Of a stretch of DNA of 12,989 nt, positions 1-6,560 are shown one piece after another. The translations under genes and the position numbers were made by a program. Position 1 is the first letter of the stretch. Each line of letters starts with the position of its first letter. The notes below the pieces were generated by a model. That model saw only the letters and a list, made by a program, of their open reading frames with translations. It was not told the origin of the DNA and searched no databases. The DNA is from an uncultured Lachnospiraceae bacterium (GTDB lineage: Bacteria > Bacillota > Clostridia > Lachnospirales > Lachnospiraceae). Location of the stretch: contig CACXGR010000185.1 in the NCBI GenBank assembly GCA_902767235.1, forward strand, positions 1 to 12,989. Direction: 5' to 3'.

Positions 1-262
<262 letters not shown>

Positions 263-272
263 GAGACTATAT

Positions 273-313
273 GAGACAGGAGCAGAGAGGCTCCTGTCTC
301 TTTGTTGTTTTTT
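273..313 (+). terminator. Intrinsic terminator after asnS
   Basis: A perfect 11-bp inverted repeat, GAGACAGGAGC (273-283) and GCTCCTGTCTC (290-300), encloses a 6-base loop. It is followed by a T-rich run at 301-313. The hairpin starts 10 bases after the asnS stop codon. It ends 30 bases before the downstream guaA start and no clear promoter fits in that gap, so partial read-through or attenuation into guaA is possible. Confidence 0.92.
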
Positions 314-342
314 GAAACAAGCGCAACACGAAAGGAGATCAC

Positions 343-1899
343 ATGGACAGAGAGCTCATCATCGTCCTGGACTTCGGCGGTCAGTACAAGCAGCTGATCG
401 CGAGAAGAGTAAGAGAGTGCAATGTATATTGCGAGATCCACCCCTACACGAAGACGCCCGGCGAGATCCTGGCCATGCATCCCAAGGGGATCATCCTCAC
501 AGGGGGACCCAACAGCGTTTACGCAGAGGACGCTCCGACCTGCGATCCGGCGCTCTTCGCGCTGGGCATCCCCGTGCTGGGCATCTGTTACGGCTCCCAG
601 CTGATGGCGCACAAGCTCGGCGGCACCGTGAAGACGGCGCCGGTCAGCGAGTACGGCCATACCAAAATAGTGCTGGACGGCGTAAAGACCGGTTCCAAGC
701 TGTTTCAGGGAATCGAGGAGACTGACGGAACCTGCTGGATGAGCCACACCGACTATATCGCGACCCCTCCCAGAGGTTTTAAGGTCACAGCGCACACAGA
801 AAATTGCCCGGTGGCCGCCATGGAGAATTCGGGCAGCAGGCTCTACGCCGTGCAGTTCCACCCTGAAGTGGTGCACACGCCCTTCGGCATGCAGCTGCTC
901 CGCAATTTTGTGATGGAGATCTGCGGCTGCAGCGGAAGCTGGAAGATGTCCTCCTATGTGGAGACGACCGTGCGCGAACTGCGTCAGAAGATCGGTGACG
1001 GAAAAGTCCTCCTAGGCCTGTCCGGAGGCGTGGATTCCTCTGTGGCAGCGGCGCTTCTCTCCAAAGCAGTCGGAAAGCAGCTCACCTGCGTATTTGTGGA
1101 CCACGGACTTCTGCGCAAAGATGAAGGGGATGAAGTGGAAGCGGTGTTCGGGCCGGAGGGGCCGTTCGAGCTGAATTTTGTCCGGGTCAATGCGCAGGAA
1201 AGATTCTATATCAAGCTGGCCGGCATCACGGACCCGGAGATGAAGAGAAAGATCATTGGCGCGGAGTTTATCAGTGTCTTTGAGGAAGAGGCGAATAAGA
1301 TCGGCCAGGTGGATTTCCTGGCGCAGGGGACCATTTACCCGGATGTGGTGGAGAGCGGAGCCGGAAACGGCGGAGCCGTGATCAAATCCCATCACAATGT
1401 GGGCGGCCTTCCGGAGCACGTGAATTTCAAGGAGATCGTGGAGCCCCTCCGCATGCTCTTCAAGGACGAGGTCAGACAGACCGGCCTTGAGCTGGGACTT
1501 CCCCGGCACCTTGTCTTCCGTCAGCCTTTCCCCGGCCCGGGACTGGGCGTAAGGATCGTCGGCGATATCACGGCGGAAAAGGTCAGGATCGTGCAGGAAG
1601 CGGATGCGATCTTCCGCGAGGAACTCGAAAAAGGCGGTATTGATACCGGGAAAGGTCAGTTTTTTGCCGCACTGACCAACATGCGCTCGGTGGGCGTCAT
1701 GGGCGACGGCAGAACCTACGACTACGCGGTGGCGCTGCGCGGTGTATTGACGAGCGACTTCATGACCGCAGAGGCGGCAGAGATCCCCTGGAATGTGCTG
1801 CAGATCTGCATGACGCGCATCATCAACGAGGTGAAAGGTGTCAACCGGGTGCTGTATGACCTGACGAGCAAGCCGCCGGGGACGATCGAGCTGGAGTGA
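343..1899 (+). CDS. guaA: GMP synthase, glutamine-hydrolysing, full two-domain form
   Basis: It converts XMP, ATP and glutamine to GMP in the last step of de novo guanine nucleotide synthesis. The 518 residues match the usual ~515-525. Residues 1-195 are a class I glutamine amidotransferase domain with the nucleophile in GICYGSQ (Cys82) and the His/Glu pair in QFHPEVV (His173, Glu175). Residues ~200-395 are the ATP-pyrophosphatase domain with PP-loop SGGVDSS (227-233), QGTIYPD and RQPFPGPGLGVR. The C-terminal dimerisation part follows, with RSVGVMGDGRTYDYAV and the ending SKPPGTIELE. AAGGAG (332-337) lies 5 bases before the ATG. No promoter is obvious between the upstream terminator and the start. 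A short GNGG-containing stretch sits between PDVVESG and KSHHNVGG. A second guaA-like gene of different architecture lies ~10 kb downstream. All catalytic residues that I can check are present. Confidence 0.97.
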   Translation: MDRELIIVLDFGGQYKQLIARRVRECNVYCEIHPYTKTPGEILAMHPKGIILTGGPNSVYAEDAPTCDPALFALGIPVLGICYGSQLMAHKLGGTVKTAPVSEYGHTKIVLDGVKTGSKLFQGIEETDGTCWMSHTDYIATPPRGFKVTAHTENCPVAAMENSGSRLYAVQFHPEVVHTPFGMQLLRNFVMEICGCSGSWKMSSYVETTVRELRQKIGDGKVLLGLSGGVDSSVAAALLSKAVGKQLTCVFVDHGLLRKDEGDEVEAVFGPEGPFELNFVRVNAQERFYIKLAGITDPEMKRKIIGAEFISVFEEEANKIGQVDFLAQGTIYPDVVESGAGNGGAVIKSHHNVGGLPEHVNFKEIVEPLRMLFKDEVRQTGLELGLPRHLVFRQPFPGPGLGVRIVGDITAEKVRIVQEADAIFREELEKGGIDTGKGQFFAALTNMRSVGVMGDGRTYDYAVALRGVLTSDFMTAEAAEIPWNVLQICMTRIINEVKGVNRVLYDLTSKPPGTIELE

Positions 1900-1906
1900 C
1901 GGAAGG

Positions 1907-2794
1907 TCACCCCCGCCGCGTCATCAGGTACCACTTTCCGAAAGCGGTACCGATAATGATCGCATATCCAAGGAAGCTCCACAGGTCCGGGATCTCACCC
2001 CACAGGAGAAAACCCCAGATCGCGGCGTAGACGACCTGAGAATAGTCAAAGACGGAGATGTCGCGCGCCGGCGCGTGCTGGTAGGCCGCTGTGACGGAGA
2101 GCTGGGCGACCGCTGCGGAGCACCCCGCCAGAATAAGAAAAAGAAACTGCCGGGCAGTCATCGTCTGGTAGTTGAGAAGAAGATTCGGCAACAGAACCAG
2201 CGTCGAGAACAGAGAGAAGGAAAAGACGATCACAGGTCCCTTCACTCCGCTCAGGCCGAGTTTGCGCACAAAGGTATAGGCGGTTCCCGCCGTGAAGCCT
2301 CCGAGGATAGCGATCAGAGCCGGAAAGGACGCGATGCCTGCCCCCGGTTTGGCGACAAAAGCCGCGCCGGTGAAGGCCAGCAGGACGCTGAGCCACTCGA
2401 CCCGGTCAGGCCGCTCGTTGAGGATGAAAATAGACATCAGGATGGCAAAAAAGGGAGAGAGCTTGTTCAGAATGTTGGCATCTGCGATCTGCATGTGGTC
2501 CACTGCCCAGAAATTGCACAGGATCCCTGCCGTGCCGATGCTGCAGCGCAAAAACAGATCCATCAGACTCTTGCGCGGGACATAGAATTTTTCACCCGAG
2601 CGCAGAAGTATGAAAGCCGCAAGGAAAGTGGCGACAATGTTTCTGAAGAAGGCCTTCTGCATGGTGGGCACGTCGCCGGCGAGCCGCACGAAGACGGTCA
2701 TCAGAGAGAAAAAGAAGGCGGCGGACAGGATGAAAAGGATTCCTTTTTTGCGATTTACAGCGGAAGCTGCTGTTTTATGATTCTCAGTACTCAT
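1907..2794 (-). CDS. EamA/DMT-family membrane transporter
   Basis: A 295-residue integral membrane protein of the drug/metabolite transporter superfamily (EamA type, RhaT-like), in which two EamA domains of five helices each export or exchange small molecules. The substrate cannot be read from the sequence. The N-terminus is short and polar, followed by KKGILFILSAAFFFSLMTVFVR (helix 1). The conserved LNKLSPFFAILMSIFILNERP segment closes repeat 1. Repeat 2 ends with YAAIWGFLLWGEIPD, the family's typical repeat-end E-(x)P signature. An in-frame extension to 2845 is possible, but the ATG at 2794 has GAGG ~7 bases upstream, and an extended -10 element at 2834-2842 lies inside the longer version, so the short start is preferred. 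The gene converges on guaA with 7 bp between the stops. Confidence 0.9.
   Translation of the reverse strand: MSTENHKTAASAVNRKKGILFILSAAFFFSLMTVFVRLAGDVPTMQKAFFRNIVATFLAAFILLRSGEKFYVPRKSLMDLFLRCSIGTAGILCNFWAVDHMQIADANILNKLSPFFAILMSIFILNERPDRVEWLSVLLAFTGAAFVAKPGAGIASFPALIAILGGFTAGTAYTFVRKLGLSGVKGPVIVFSFSLFSTLVLLPNLLLNYQTMTARQFLFLILAGCSAAVAQLSVTAAYQHAPARDISVFDYSQVVYAAIWGFLLWGEIPDLWSFLGYAIIIGTAFGKWYLMTRRG
1927..1951. repeat. Inverted repeat at the guaA/transporter convergence
   Basis: GGTACC (1927-1932) and GGTACC (1946-1951) flank CTTTC/GAAAG arms. The result is a near-perfect 11-bp stem with one mismatch, close behind the guaA stop and inside the last codons of the transporter. No T-run follows on either strand, so it is not a classical terminator. 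It could slow polymerase or protect the 3' end of either converging transcript, or be a coding coincidence. Confidence 0.4.
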
Positions 2795-2833
2795 GATCAA
2801 CCTCACATTTTTACTGTCACATTCGTGCTGATA

Positions 2834-2842
2834 AGTATAGCA
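2834..2842 (-). promoter_or_regulatory. Probable promoter of the EamA transporter (extended -10)
   Basis: Read on the minus strand, the sequence is TGCTATACT: an extended -10 (TGn) plus TATACT, 5 of 6 consensus bases. The -35 region is poor, as is common with extended -10 promoters. Transcription would start about 30 bases before the ATG at 2794, which leaves room for the GAGG ribosome binding site. Confidence 0.5.
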
Positions 2843-2938
2843 CAAGCGGCGGCAATAGAGAAATGAGGAAAAGAATCTTCTGTATTACTCAAAAAGTGCG
2901 GATTCGCAGCGCCGATTGCGGTAAAATAAGAGCAGGAG

Positions 2939-3028
2939 CATCCTCACATAGGATGGGCAGCGCATGCAAATATCATATTCAAGCCGGCAAGGGCCGGTAA
3001 GTGCCGTGAAGGTACAGGAGGGAGGTAC
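2939..3028 (+). promoter_or_regulatory. Structured 5' leader of the DUF937 gene
   Basis: The ~90 bases before the DUF937 gene hold three inverted repeats: CATCCT/AGGATG (2939-2944 and 2950-2955), CCGGC/GCCGG (2984-2988 and 2993-2997) and GTAC/GTAC (3012-3015 and 3025-3028). The last pair places the ribosome binding site AGGAGGGAGG (3016-3025) largely in a loop. A possible -10, TAAAAT (2922-2927), lies just upstream without a good -35. I could not match the leader to any riboswitch consensus that I know. Confidence 0.3.
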
Positions 3029-3031
3029 TGT

Positions 3032-3598
3032 ATGAATCTACTTGGAATGCTCTTAAAGGTAATGACAGCAAAGTCTGCTGTGAAGCAGATCGCCAGGAAG
3101 ACCGGTCTTTCTGAGAAGCAGGTCAAGCGGCTGATGACGATCGCGATCCCGATCCTGCTGAAGTATCTGACCAAGAATGCTTCGTCCGGCGATGGCGTAA
3201 GTTCCCTTTTGGGCGCGCTGTCGCAGCATACCAATAAGAAAGAAGTCGATCTGCAGTTCAAGGAAGCGGATGAAAAGGACGGCGGCAAGATCATCGGCCA
3301 CATCCTTGGGAAAAAAGAGCCGGAAGTCACACAGACCCTGTCCGCACAGTCGGGCCTGACCGCAGAGCAGGTCAACCAGATCCTGGCCATCATGGCACCC
3401 GCGCTCATGAGCGGCGTCTCCGAAGCAGCTTCCGGAAGCGCAGCTGCGCAGCAGCCCTCTTCACAGCACGCAGTACCCGGTATCTTCAGCGCCCTTTTGG
3501 GAACGGCTCCGCAGACACAGGCGGCAACGAAAGAAGAAAAAGACGACGCGATCAACGGAACTGCGCTCCTGCAGGCGCTTCTGAACGCAAGGAAGTAA
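3032..3598 (+). CDS. DUF937-domain protein
   Basis: A 188-residue soluble protein of the DUF937 (YidB-like) family, whose function is not established. The visible pattern is two helical modules, each with an 'IA..TGLSE.QV' or 'SGLTAEQVNQIL' helix-turn-helix-like step leading into a hydrophobic 'P(I/A)LLK/LMSG' helix: residues ~19-46 and ~105-131. Between them is a GG-containing linker with KIIGHILG, the family's 'G..ILGHILG' signature. The C-terminus (~130-172) is Ala/Ser/Gln-rich and probably disordered before a short final helix. There is no signal peptide or convincing transmembrane helix. The start at 3032 has a very strong AGGAGGGAGG 6 bases upstream. The gene is apparently monocistronic, with its own terminator immediately after. 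Confidence 0.8.
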   Translation: MNLLGMLLKVMTAKSAVKQIARKTGLSEKQVKRLMTIAIPILLKYLTKNASSGDGVSSLLGALSQHTNKKEVDLQFKEADEKDGGKIIGHILGKKEPEVTQTLSAQSGLTAEQVNQILAIMAPALMSGVSEAASGSAAAQQPSSQHAVPGIFSALLGTAPQTQAATKEEKDDAINGTALLQALLNARK

Positions 3599-3626
3599 AA
3601 GCGTTGAAATTGGAAATGGGTCAAAG

Positions 3627-3656
3627 AAAGAGGGGCATTCCGTGCCCCTCTTTTTT
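3627..3656 (+). terminator. Intrinsic terminator after the DUF937 gene
   Basis: GAGGGGCA (3630-3637) pairs with TGCCCCTC (3643-3650) around a 5-base loop. The stem can extend to 11 bp through AAA/TTT, and six T residues follow at 3651-3656. On the other strand the stem is followed by a CTTTCTTT stretch, so it may also serve the converging DUF362 gene, whose stop codon is ~45 bp away. Confidence 0.93.
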
Positions 3657-3698
3657 GCATTGTCTTTATCTCATTCTATGTGTGCGTGCCGCCCGGCA

Positions 3699-4703
3699 TC
3701 ATACCTCAAAGGGCACGACATGCGTCACCGCGTCCGCGGGCTGAATCCTGCACTCGTCATTGTCGAGATCGATCAGGACATATTTGTTGTTGCCCATGCC
3801 CAGTTCCTTCATGTAGCTGAGCTGGCGGTGTCCGTGGCGTGTCTCCATGCGCTCCACCAGATCGTGGTGATCTTCTTCTTTCAGCGCGTATACGAGGTCC
3901 ACGCTGGCGGTATCTACGGCGCAGATATCCAGAGATGCCAGGATCCCGATGTTGGGTGTCACGACGGGCGCCGCCGCGACGCCTTCGCAGTCACAGGAGA
4001 CGGACATGTTGCGGAGCACGTTGATGTAAGCGATACTTCCGGCAAAATAGTCAATGGTCGCTTTGGTGGATTCCACCATGCGTTCCATCAGCTCTTCCAT
4101 GTCGATGCCCCACTGATTTCCGGAATCCGCGGTGTGGATCCACTTCTTGCCGTCTTTGCCGTCCGCGCAGCCGATCCCGATGTTCTTGTTGGAACCGCCG
4201 AAGCCGCCCATCATATGGCCCTTGAAGTGGGTCAGCGCAAGGAAGGAATCATAGTCGGGCATAGATTTGCCGACAGACATCTCGGTGAACCACTTGCCGC
4301 CCTTGACGGGGAGCAGAGCGGTGCCAAACTCATCGGTGATATCCACGGGGGCAAAGGTCCAGCCATTTACCTCCAGCGTCTTGCGGTGTTTTTCTGTCGT
4401 GTCGCGGTCCCCTTCGTAATAGGTGTTGGTCTCGATGATCGTGGCACTGTCAAAATCGCACAGCTCTTTTTCAAACAGATTCTGCACCCAGGGTCTGGGA
4501 ATGATGTTGGGCCCGTGCTGCTCGCCGGTGTGAAGCTTGACCGCAACTTTCCCGTGCAATACGCCGCTCACCTTCTTGTAGATCTTCTCAAGACCTTCCG
4601 CAGAGAGATCCCTCGTGAAATACACAATGGACTCGCAGCCGGTCCTGTTCTCATAGGGAACATAGTATTCTCCGCCTTTGCCGGCGGTCATTCTTGCTGC
4701 CAT
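3699..4703 (-). CDS. DUF362-family protein
   Basis: A 334-residue DUF362 protein; members are often annotated as uncharacterised or Fe-S-related and no reaction is established. The diagnostic features are VAVKLHTGE near the N-terminus (~53-61), the glycine-rich core HFKGHMMGGFGGSNKNIGIG (~159-178), and the late block NIGILASLDICAVDTASVDLV (~251-271), which matches the family's 'GILAS.D..A.D.A..DL' pattern. The Cys-rich SCDCEG segment (236-241), with Cys179 and Cys261, could bind metal. The CxxCxxC ferredoxin module found in some relatives is not visible. The ATG at 4703 has AAGGAGGAGG close upstream. It lies 40 bp behind the cupin gene on the same strand and is probably cotranscribed with it. 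No signal peptide is visible, so it is probably cytoplasmic. Confidence 0.85.
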   Translation of the reverse strand: MAARMTAGKGGEYYVPYENRTGCESIVYFTRDLSAEGLEKIYKKVSGVLHGKVAVKLHTGEQHGPNIIPRPWVQNLFEKELCDFDSATIIETNTYYEGDRDTTEKHRKTLEVNGWTFAPVDITDEFGTALLPVKGGKWFTEMSVGKSMPDYDSFLALTHFKGHMMGGFGGSNKNIGIGCADGKDGKKWIHTADSGNQWGIDMEELMERMVESTKATIDYFAGSIAYINVLRNMSVSCDCEGVAAAPVVTPNIGILASLDICAVDTASVDLVYALKEEDHHDLVERMETRHGHRQLSYMKELGMGNNKYVLIDLDNDECRIQPADAVTHVVPFEV

Positions 4704-4743
4704 TTCGCCTCCTCCTTAAGAATAATAATAGTCAAAATATAGC

Positions 4744-5094
4744 TTATTTATAAACAATCACTGCAACAAGTTCAACCACTTCGTCTGTCTTATTGGCAAT
4801 CCCGTGGCTCTCTCCGGTGGGACAGATCGTTACGTCGCCCGCCGTTACGGTGCGCATGACGCCGTTATCGTTATATTCCGCGGTTCCCTTAATAATGTAG
4901 AACAGCTCGGCGTCTTTGTCATGCAGGTGATAGCCGATGCTGCAGCCGGGGTTCAGTGTGATCCTGGCAAAGAGCCGGCCCTTATCATTGAGCTCTTCCG
5001 GCCCCGCAATAAAGTTGGTGATCTGTACAGTGCCGTCGCCGTCGCGCATATGCTCGCGATATTCCACATTACATTCATTTGCTCTTCTAATCAT
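4744..5094 (-). CDS. Small single-domain cupin protein
   Basis: 116 residues forming one cupin beta-barrel. Both motifs are textbook: motif 1 G-x5-HxH-x4-E-x6-G at residues 50-70 (metal ligands His56, His58, Glu63) and motif 2 G-x5-PxG-x2-H-x3-N at 86-101 (ligand His97). A divalent metal is therefore expected. Stand-alone cupins of this size include sugar isomerases, dioxygenases and ligand sensors, and the sequence does not decide among them. The ATG at 5094 has AGGAGG 7 bases upstream. It is the first gene of a likely cupin-DUF362 unit with a promoter candidate ~130 bp upstream. Confidence 0.9.
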   Translation of the reverse strand: MIRRANECNVEYREHMRDGDGTVQITNFIAGPEELNDKGRLFARITLNPGCSIGYHLHDKDAELFYIIKGTAEYNDNGVMRTVTAGDVTICPTGESHGIANKTDEVVELVAVIVYK

Positions 5095-5191
5095 AGGGGT
5101 TCCTCCTGTTTGATGTATGATTTGCAGTTTTCATTTATTTATTGTCGCGGCCGGGCTTTCTTGCCCTTCATGACCTCAGCAAGGGGGATGA

Positions 5192-5350
5192 TCCGTCGTC
5201 AGAGATATCCCCACAGGGAAATTATATTTTAAAAAGAGGCTGGATGTCTACAACGAACATGTATTTAACTACCTGCGGGGCCACAAGAACCGCAATGTAG
5301 CAGCAGTCCATGTTGTGAACAATATTGAATTTGTGTATTCAGTAGTATAA
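5192..5350 (+). other. Possible gene remnant upstream of the acyltransferase
   Basis: The 300 bases between the cupin and acyltransferase starts hold no convincing gene. One open stretch runs from after the TGA at 5189-5191 to TAA at 5348-5350, and its 3' part reads like ordinary protein (RLDVYNEHVFNYL, then HKNRNVAAVHVVNN). A second + strand frame, starting at an ATG at 5188, runs up to TAA at 5230-5232. The two would join into one frame by removing one base in the TTTTAAAAA run (5227-5235). This is consistent with a decayed fragment, but I do not recognise the protein. Confidence 0.2.
5221..5250 (-). promoter_or_regulatory. Promoter candidate for the cupin-DUF362 unit
   Basis: Read on the minus strand: TAGACA (5250-5245, 5 of 6 matches to the -35 consensus), an 18-base spacer and TATAAT (5226-5221, perfect -10). 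It would give a leader of ~120 bases before the cupin ATG. The candidate overlaps the possible gene debris at 5192-5350, so chance occurrence in AT-rich DNA cannot be excluded. Confidence 0.5.
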
Positions 5351-5351
5351 T
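5325..5351 (+). promoter_or_regulatory. Promoter candidate for the acyltransferase gene
   Basis: TTGAAT (5325-5330, 4 of 6) and TATAAT (5346-5351, perfect -10) are separated by 15 bases, slightly shorter than ideal. The predicted transcript would start ~35 bases before the ATG. Confidence 0.4.
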
Positions 5352-5394
5352 CTATAGATGCTGAATGAAAAATGCACCGAGGTAATTGTTGAGT

Positions 5395-6426
5395 ATGAGT
5401 AAGCGTATTGAATGGATAGATATTTGCAAGGGAATTGGCATAATCCTGGTACTTGTCGGTCATACCGACAGCATGCCTTGTATAAAGATGATCTATTCTT
5501 TTCACATGGCATTTTTCTTTATGATCTCTGGCTTTCTGTATTCCGCCAAAAATGTCTCTCTCAGTCTCCAGACATGGCTGAAGAGCAATTTGGTCAGATA
5601 TATTTTACCCTATTTTAAATACTGCTATATAAACCTTGGCTTGTACTATGCTCTTTGTCTTCTGTACGATCTTGAGCCGGTTCGCGGCATCGAGAACCTC
5701 AAAGCTTTTTTGTTAAAGTATATAATCGGGATATTTTATGGCCGCGGGCATGTTGCCTATCTGCCCAACTGCAGTCCGCTGTGGTTTCTGCCTGCTCTTT
5801 TTTTTTCTTTGACAATCTTTTATTCTATTCAAAGACTGCCCTCTAGAAATCAGCGTCAGGCAGCTGTCGCAGCATGTTTCCTAATCGGTTCTGCCCTCTC
5901 ATATTCAACGTTTCCAAAGCCTCCAATGAGTGCGGATACAGCTGTCATGGCATCATTCTTTATTGCCGTCGGATATGTTTTTCGCAAAAGGTATATGACA
6001 GCGATTTCACTGTTTGAATCAAAACCCACGGCGCTTAAATGCTCTGTTTTTCTGATTCTTGGTCTGCTGGGATATATCGCTGACCATCATAACGTCAATG
6101 TTTTGTTTGTCAACAATGACTATGGGAACGTTGTCTTGATGCTGGTCAGTTCCCTGTCCTTATCTGCGTGTACCTTGATGATCGCCCTCTTCATTGAATA
6201 CAATAAAAAGAAATACGGCATTAATAAGCTCTGTCAGATTCTGTCCTGGTATGGCAGAAATACCGTCTTTATATTCGCATTTGACTATTTTGCCATGAAA
6301 GTCTGTAAATTGACTTTTAAAATAGGATCCGGGTTTCCTCTGTTCATCGGGAAAACTTTCCTGATCTCGATTGCTCTCCTGATAATACAAAGTGCAAAAC
6401 TAGTTGTAAAAACAAATGAGGCTTGA
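5395..6426 (+). CDS. Membrane acyltransferase, family 3 (COG3594-like)
   Basis: A 343-residue polytopic membrane protein of the acyltransferase-3 group, closest in style to the fucose 4-O-acetylase/NolL branch. These enzymes transfer acyl groups, often acetyl, to cell-surface or exported glycans. The N-terminal signature RIEWIDICKGIGIILVLVGH (His23) and the IYSFHMAFFFMISGFL motif (His37) are both present; the acceptor is unknown. About ten hydrophobic segments follow. GAGG (5379-5382) lies 12 bases before this ATG. An in-frame TTG at 5389 is better spaced (6 bases) and another TTG lies at 5386, so the start could be two or three codons earlier. The gene is visibly more AT-rich than its neighbours, with T-runs such as the nine T residues at 5798-5806, suggesting horizontal acquisition. 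No glycan-synthesis genes adjoin it. Confidence 0.85.
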   Translation: MSKRIEWIDICKGIGIILVLVGHTDSMPCIKMIYSFHMAFFFMISGFLYSAKNVSLSLQTWLKSNLVRYILPYFKYCYINLGLYYALCLLYDLEPVRGIENLKAFLLKYIIGIFYGRGHVAYLPNCSPLWFLPALFFSLTIFYSIQRLPSRNQRQAAVAACFLIGSALSYSTFPKPPMSADTAVMASFFIAVGYVFRKRYMTAISLFESKPTALKCSVFLILGLLGYIADHHNVNVLFVNNDYGNVVLMLVSSLSLSACTLMIALFIEYNKKKYGINKLCQILSWYGRNTVFIFAFDYFAMKVCKLTFKIGSGFPLFIGKTFLISIALLIIQSAKLVVKTNEA

Positions 6427-6560
6427 CTGAATGTAAGCAGGAAATTTCTGGCAAAGTGGCTGCCCTCCATCAACGCATCCAGTTCCCGCACCCGCGGTCA
6501 GGTCAAAATATTGGCCAGAGCCCTCAGTCACAGAGAGCAGTCTTTTGTATTTTCTATTTC

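Noticed and set aside
2939..3031. c-di-GMP (GEMM) riboswitch in the DUF937 leader
   Set aside because: GCAAA and GGCC-like strings occur, but the conserved core order and tetraloop are not present.
3642..4742. 366-codon plus-strand open frame across the DUF362 gene
   Set aside because: The DUF362 and cupin genes on the minus strand have strong ribosome sites and conserved motifs, while this frame has neither.
6427..6560. Protein fragment on the minus strand between the acyltransferase and the SSB-tailed gene
   Set aside because: A short reverse frame reads plausibly (RELDALMEGSHFARNF) but runs on into the antisense of the acyltransferase. It has no ribosome site and I could not assign it to a family.
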